From positions 1 to 7,723 of the forward strand of contig CAJLVJ010000067.1 of assembly GCA_905210085.1 (NCBI GenBank): a stretch of 7,723 nucleotides of DNA, written 5' to 3'. This stretch comes from an uncultured Collinsella sp. (GTDB taxonomy: Bacteria > Actinomycetota > Coriobacteriia > Coriobacteriales > Coriobacteriaceae). How positions within the stretch are numbered: the stretch's first letter is position 1; every line of letters begins with the position of its first letter. Positions 4,798-7,723 of this stretch are shown piece by piece. Position numbers and translations under genes: made by a program. The notes beneath the pieces are model-generated. The model saw nothing but the letters and a program-made list of their open reading frames with translations. It ran no database searches and was not told the origin of the DNA.

Positions 4798-6666
4798 ATG
4801 TGCGGTTTTGTCGGTTTTACCGGTACAGATGAACAGAGTGAGCTGGTTCTCACGGCCATGATGAATCGCATCATCCACCGTGGTCCCGATATGGGCGGCC
4901 AGCATATCGTCGACAACGTTGCCCTTGGCTTCCGTCGTCTTTCGATTCTTGATCTTTCCGAAGCTGGAGCTCAGCCCATGTCGAGCGACGACGGCAAGGT
5001 CACGATTGTCTTCAACGGAGAGATCTACAACTTCCAGGAGCTTCGCGCCGAGCTGGAGACAGCCGGCTACGCCTTCCACTGCAACGCCGATACCGAGGTC
5101 CTGGTACACGGCTACGAGGAGTGGGGCGAGGACCTGGTCAACCGCCTGCGCGGCATGTACGCGTTCGTGATTCACGATCAGAACAAGAACAAACTCTTTG
5201 GCGCTCGCGACATCTTTGGTATCAAGCCGTTCTATTACTACCAGGCATCCGATGGCTCGCTGCTATTTGGCTCCGAGATCAAGAGCTTCCTGGACCATCC
5301 CAAGTTTGAGAAGGCTGTCAACCACGACGCGCTACGCCCCTACTTGACGCTGCAATTCCCCGCCACGGAGGAGACCTTCTTTAAGGGCGTGTTCAAGCTT
5401 GCCCCGGCGCATTGCTTTACGTATGACCTGACGACCAACACCATGGACATCAAGCGTTACTGGAGCTGTGACTTCACCGACGACAACTCCAAGACCTTCG
5501 AGGAGTACGTGGACGAGTGCGACAAGGTCGTGCACGAAAGCGTCGCTGCGCACCGAATCGCCGATGTTAAGGTGGGCTCGTTTCTTTCTGGCGGCGTAGA
5601 CTCCAGCTACATTGCCGCCTGTCTCATGCCCGACACCACGTATTCTGTCGGCTTTGATTACAAGAACTTCAACGAGACCAACTACGCTGCCGAGCTTTCC
5701 GACAAGCTGGGCATCAAGAACGTGCACAAGATGATTACCGCCGACGAGTTCTTCGATGCACTGCCCGATATCCAGTATCACATGGACGAGCCGCAATCGA
5801 ACCTGTCCAGCGTGCCGCTGTACTATCTGGCGCAGATGGCTTCCAAGGAGGTCACCGTCGTCCTTTCGGGCGAGGGTGCCGACGAGCTGTTTGCCGGCTA
5901 TGAGTGGTACGAGGACACCCCCGAGATGCGCTCCTTTAAGAAGCGCGTGCCGCTCGGCGTACGTCGCGCCCTGGGCTCACTCGTTCAGCATCTCCCCTAC
6001 TTTAAGGGCCACAACTTCCTGACGAAATGCGCCGAGGTTCCCGAGCGCTGGTATGTGGGTCAGGCAAAGGTGTTCGATCCCTCCGAGGTCGACGAGGTGC
6101 TCAAGCCCGCTTATGACACCGGCAAGAACGCCGCCGAGATGTGCGCCGAGTACTACAAGCAGGTTCCCGACTGCTGTGAGCTTTCCAAGAAACAGTATCT
6201 GGATATGAACATGTGGCTACCGGGCGACATTCTGCTCAAGGCCGACAAGATGTGCATGGCGCATTCTCTGGAGCTTCGCGTACCGTTCCTGGACAAGAAG
6301 GTCATGGAGTTTGCCGAGCACATTCCCGCCAACTACCGTGTTAACGAAGAAGGCTGCAAGCTCGTCCTGCGTCACGCCGCCAACCGCACGCTGCCCGACG
6401 AGTGGGCAACGCGCAAGAAGGTGGGCTTCCCCGTACCGGTCAAGTTCTGGCTGCGCGAGCAAAAGTACTACGACTACGTAAAGGAATACTTCACCGCACC
6501 GTGGGCTGCCGATTTCTTTGACACCGATGCACTCATGAAACTGCTTGACGATCACTTTGAGGGTCGCGCGCTCAACCAGCGCAAGATCTATACCACGCTG
6601 ACGTTCCTCATCTGGTACAAGCGCTTCTTTATCGATGAGGACAAGGGCGCCGAAGTCGCCGCGTAA
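4798..6666 (+). CDS. asnB: Asparagine synthetase, glutamine-hydrolysing
   Basis: The 622-residue two-domain enzyme transfers glutamine amide nitrogen to an ATP-activated carboxylate, classically aspartate to asparagine with release of AMP and PPi. The N-terminal class II amidotransferase domain starts directly at nucleophile Cys2 (MCGFVGFTG) and carries HRGPD (27-31), FNGEIYN (72-78), ADTEV (97-101) and the FGARDIFGIKP stretch (134-144). The synthetase domain has the PPi-binding loop SGGVDSS (264-270), SGEGADELFAGY (357-368) and LLKADKMCMAHSLELRVPFLD (479-499). The start is fixed by the need for Cys2 after Met1 and by AAAGGA upstream. It is longer than E. coli AsnB (about 554 residues) and closer to the Bacillus AsnB and LtsA size class, some members of which amidate peptidoglycan diaminopimelate. 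With murE divergent beside it, a cell-wall amidation role is possible. The upstream RNA structures suggest regulated expression. Confidence 0.95.
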   Translation: MCGFVGFTGTDEQSELVLTAMMNRIIHRGPDMGGQHIVDNVALGFRRLSILDLSEAGAQPMSSDDGKVTIVFNGEIYNFQELRAELETAGYAFHCNADTEVLVHGYEEWGEDLVNRLRGMYAFVIHDQNKNKLFGARDIFGIKPFYYYQASDGSLLFGSEIKSFLDHPKFEKAVNHDALRPYLTLQFPATEETFFKGVFKLAPAHCFTYDLTTNTMDIKRYWSCDFTDDNSKTFEEYVDECDKVVHESVAAHRIADVKVGSFLSGGVDSSYIAACLMPDTTYSVGFDYKNFNETNYAAELSDKLGIKNVHKMITADEFFDALPDIQYHMDEPQSNLSSVPLYYLAQMASKEVTVVLSGEGADELFAGYEWYEDTPEMRSFKKRVPLGVRRALGSLVQHLPYFKGHNFLTKCAEVPERWYVGQAKVFDPSEVDEVLKPAYDTGKNAAEMCAEYYKQVPDCCELSKKQYLDMNMWLPGDILLKADKMCMAHSLELRVPFLDKKVMEFAEHIPANYRVNEEGCKLVLRHAANRTLPDEWATRKKVGFPVPVKFWLREQKYYDYVKEYFTAPWAADFFDTDALMKLLDDHFEGRALNQRKIYTTLTFLIWYKRFFIDEDKGAEVAA

Positions 6667-6680
6667 GTTTCGTTATGAAT

Positions 6681-6713
6681 TAGCGGTGAACAGCACGGGG
6701 TTTCCGCTATACT
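6681..6713 (+). promoter_or_regulatory. tRNA-Val promoter -10 box within a hairpin-forming sequence
   Basis: TATACT (6708-6713) matches the -10 consensus at five of six positions and lies ten bases before the tRNA 5' end, a normal spacing for a tRNA promoter. The -35 region is weak (GGTGAA or GTGAAC at 6685-6691). The same segment is an inverted repeat: TAGCGG (6681-6686) pairs with CCGCTA (6704-6709), extended inward by 6688-6691 with 6700-6703 around a single-base bulge. The lack of a T-run argues against an intrinsic asnB terminator. Confidence 0.5.
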
Positions 6714-6723
6714 CAATCCCTGC

Positions 6724-6799
6724 GGGCGATTGGCGCAACGGTTAGCGCAGGTGCTTTACACGCACAAGGCTGGGGGTTCGAATCCCTCATCGCCCACCA
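6724..6799 (+). tRNA. tRNA-Val (anticodon UAC)
   Basis: The 76-base gene folds into a full cloverleaf. The acceptor stem is 6724-6730 with 6789-6795, the D stem GCGC 6733-6736 with GCGC 6745-6748, the anticodon stem 6750-6754 with 6762-6766 (the outermost G-A pair is mismatched), the seven-base loop 6755-6761 with anticodon TAC at 6757-6759, a five-base variable loop 6767-6771, and the T stem 6772-6776 with 6784-6788 around TTCGAAT. The discriminator is A6796 and the CCA end is encoded at 6797-6799. UAC reads valine GUA/GUG codons. It has its own -10 box and terminator and is likely a single-gene transcript. Confidence 0.96.
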
Positions 6800-6808
6800 T
6801 TGAATTGG

Positions 6809-6840
6809 AAACGGTCCTCGAAAGGGGACCGTTTTTGTTT
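6809..6840 (+). terminator. Intrinsic terminator of tRNA-Val
   Basis: Positions 6809-6819 pair with 6824-6834 (11 bp including one G-U), closed by a GAAA tetraloop at 6820-6823 and followed by TTTTTGTTT (6832-6840). It begins ten bases after the tRNA CCA end, in the right place and orientation to end that transcript. Confidence 0.9.
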
Positions 6841-6842
6841 GG

Positions 6843-6867
6843 GCCCACCGCAGAGGGATTCGAACCC
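6843..6867 (-). pseudogene. tRNA T-arm-like fragment
   Basis: The minus strand of 6853-6867 reads GGGTTCGAATCCCTC, identical to bases 6774-6788 of the tRNA-Val T arm, and is followed by TGCGGTGGGC. No acceptor, D or anticodon arm can be assembled around it in 6868-6960, so it is not a functional tRNA. It may be a tRNA-derived scar or part of a repeat that carries a T-arm sequence. Because TTCGAA is palindromic, part of the likeness is low in information. Confidence 0.35.
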
Positions 6868-6973
6868 GCAAGGGTGCGGAGCTGAGGAAACGCGAAGCGT
6901 TTTCCAGCGCAGCACGCGAGGAGCGGAGCGACGAAGCGGGGCTCGGGCGGCGAAATGGACCCTTGGCGAATAC

Positions 6974-7197
6974 CCGTGTGCAAAAAATGCCAAATATGAG
7001 TACTGCTACCTTTTTAGTAGCAGCGTTTTCGAAGTCATAAAAGGCAAATCCGGCATTAGAACGACGATCGATAGTCCAGTTAAGCCAATTTGCCAACTAC
7101 AAAACTGGACATATGTGGCCCAACTCATCTAAAAGTGCCTAATTTATATGTTACGAAGTTAGTGCCCGTACTCATATTTGCCACTTTTTGCACACGG
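6974..7197. repeat. 224-bp element with 30-bp imperfect terminal inverted repeats
   Basis: The left arm (6974-7003) begins CCGTGTGCAAAAAATG; the right arm (7168-7197), read in reverse complement, begins CCGTGTGCAAAAAGTG. Both end in AAATATGAGTAC, and 28 of 30 positions agree. The 164-bp centre is AT-rich and non-coding and contains two further hairpins: CTGCTAC/GTAGCAG (7003-7009 with 7017-7023, abutting the left arm) and GTCCAGTT/AACTGGAC (7074-7081 with 7103-7110). There is no transposase and no obvious target-site duplication at the arm ends. A MITE-like or dispersed intergenic repeat is the best description; a long-range RNA or DNA structure is the alternative. Confidence 0.7.
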
Positions 7198-7225
7198 CCT
7201 ATCCCAGCCATGGTAAATCGATAGC

Positions 7226-7285
7226 AAAACGGGCTCCAGACCGCTGAATCGTGCCGCATATGGCACGTCCGCAGTCCGGAACCCG
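7226..7285 (-). terminator. Probable intrinsic terminator downstream of argD
   Basis: A long imperfect hairpin has core CGTGCC/GGCACG (7250-7255 with 7262-7267) and an outer stem running to 7230/7285 with four single mismatches and a two-base bulge, about 20 pairs in all. On the minus strand the stem ends CCCG and is followed by TTTTGC, a short U-run. It starts 25 bases beyond the argD stop codon, in the right orientation to end the argD transcript. Confidence 0.6.
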
Positions 7286-7310
7286 GTCCAAATTAAGTTA
7301 TTGCGCCGTG

Positions 7311-7723
7311 TTAGGCCAAAACACCCGCCAGGATCTCGATCAGGTTGTCCACGTCGGCCTCTTCGCACACGAGCGGCGGCAGGAAGCGCAGCGTATGTGC
7401 GCCTGTAGCGTTGATCACGGCACCAGCCCCCAATGCACGGGCCACGACGTCGTGTGCATCACCCGCGGCATCATCCAAATCGCAGCCGAGCATCAGGCCG
7501 CGACCACGCACCTCTACCACATGCGGAAGCTTAGCCAGCGCCTGCTCCATATAAGCACCCACCTTGGCAACATGCTCGGCAAAATCGCCGCGCACGAGCG
7601 CAGAGAGCGTCGCGGCGCACGCCGCGACAGCCAAGCAGCTACCGCCAAAGGTCGAGCCGTGGTCACCCGGCTTAAACACGTCGGCGATCTCCTTCTTTGC
7701 CACCACGGCACCCATGGGCACGC
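7311..7723 (-). CDS. argD: Acetylornithine aminotransferase, C-terminal part
   Basis: The last 137 or so codons of a class III PLP-dependent aminotransferase are present; the start and the PLP-lysine region lie beyond the right edge. The readable part runs from VPMGAVVAKKEIADVF through GDHGSTFGGSCLAVAACAATL, the conserved GSTFGGxPLA-type segment of ArgD (here GGSCLA), then VRGRGLMLGCDL, GAVINATGAHTLRFLPPLV and a terminal helix. LRFLPPL near the C-terminus is typical of ArgD, which transfers an amino group from glutamate to N-acetylglutamate 5-semialdehyde in arginine synthesis and can double as succinyldiaminopimelate aminotransferase. Ornithine aminotransferase is a less likely alternative. 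The TAA is followed 25 bases later by a terminator-like hairpin, so argD is probably the last gene of its operon. Confidence 0.88.
   Translation of the reverse strand, partial: VPMGAVVAKKEIADVFKPGDHGSTFGGSCLAVAACAATLSALVRGDFAEHVAKVGAYMEQALAKLPHVVEVRGRGLMLGCDLDDAAGDAHDVVARALGAGAVINATGAHTLRFLPPLVCEEADVDNLIEILAGVLA

Larger units (their letters stand above)
6841..7310. other. Gene-free 470-bp interval between tRNA-Val and argD
   Basis: No credible protein gene lies here. Short open frames exist but have no ribosome binding site, and one contains the RDSNPQ string that arises when a tRNA T-loop is translated. The interval holds a T-arm-like fragment (6843-6867), a hairpin GGAAACGC/GCGTTTTCC (6886-6905, one bulge), a GC-rich patch of GAGCG/GACGAAGCG-like iterations (6916-6945), the inverted-repeat element at 6974-7197, and the probable argD terminator at 7226-7285. 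Base composition changes from GC-rich (6841-6970) to clearly AT-richer (about 6975-7195), unlike the flanking genes. Confidence 0.75.

Noticed and set aside
6800..7132. 110-codon plus-strand open frame after tRNA-Val
   Set aside because: It runs through the terminator, the T-arm-like fragment (giving RDSNPQ) and one inverted-repeat arm, with no ribosome binding site and no protein family character.
7067..7224. Direct repeat ATCGATAG at 7067-7074 and 7217-7224
   Set aside because: Eight bases only, and the copies are not at the boundaries of the inverted-repeat element, so not a target-site duplication.
1..7723. CRISPR array, defence genes, phage or transposase genes
   Set aside because: No regularly spaced repeats and no such protein signatures on either strand; all long frames are housekeeping genes or their shadows.

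Overview
The window looks like a chromosomal segment of a Gram-positive actinobacterium of the class Coriobacteriia, most likely a Collinsella-type gut anaerobe. I base this on the GC-rich coding DNA, the protein family flavours, the tRNA with a genome-encoded CCA end, and repeats that resemble ones I associate with Collinsella. No database was consulted, so the genus is an inference.

Layout. Positions 1-4398 carry a minus-strand gene series, read right to left: a MurE-type Mur ligase (2881-4398), a HAD-family phosphatase (1935-2846), glutamate racemase murI (997-1881), RNase PH rph (216-941), and the first 24 codons of an RdgB-type XTP/dITP diphosphatase (1-73). The first three gaps are 34, 53 and 55 bases, which fits one operon joining cell-wall precursor synthesis to tRNA maturation and nucleotide-pool cleaning. 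The rph-rdgB gap is 142 bases and holds a strong hairpin overlapping the rph stop codon, so rdgB may be partly uncoupled.

Positions 4399-4797 are a divergent intergenic region. On the plus strand it holds a promoter-like sequence, a two-hairpin RNA ending in a textbook intrinsic terminator at 4628-4672, and then a second structured stretch before asnB. There, the 7-base loop of a GC-rich hairpin is the exact complement of the asnB Shine-Dalgarno region. This layout suggests an attenuator or small RNA followed by a translational pseudoknot switch, and it is the most promising undescribed element of the window.

Positions 4798-6666 encode a 622-residue glutamine-dependent asparagine synthetase (asnB). 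It is followed by tRNA-Val(UAC) at 6724-6799 with its own -10 box and a clean terminator.

Positions 6841-7310 contain no credible gene. They hold a tRNA T-arm-like fragment on the opposite strand, a GC-rich low-complexity patch, a 224-bp AT-richer element bounded by 30-bp imperfect inverted repeats (28/30 matches), and a long hairpin that probably terminates the minus-strand argD transcript. The 3' end of argD (acetylornithine aminotransferase) runs off the right edge.

Overall this is mostly ordinary housekeeping sequence. The interest lies in the asnB leader, the asnB/murE adjacency, the non-standard specificity motif of the Mur ligase, and the repeat element beside the tRNA.
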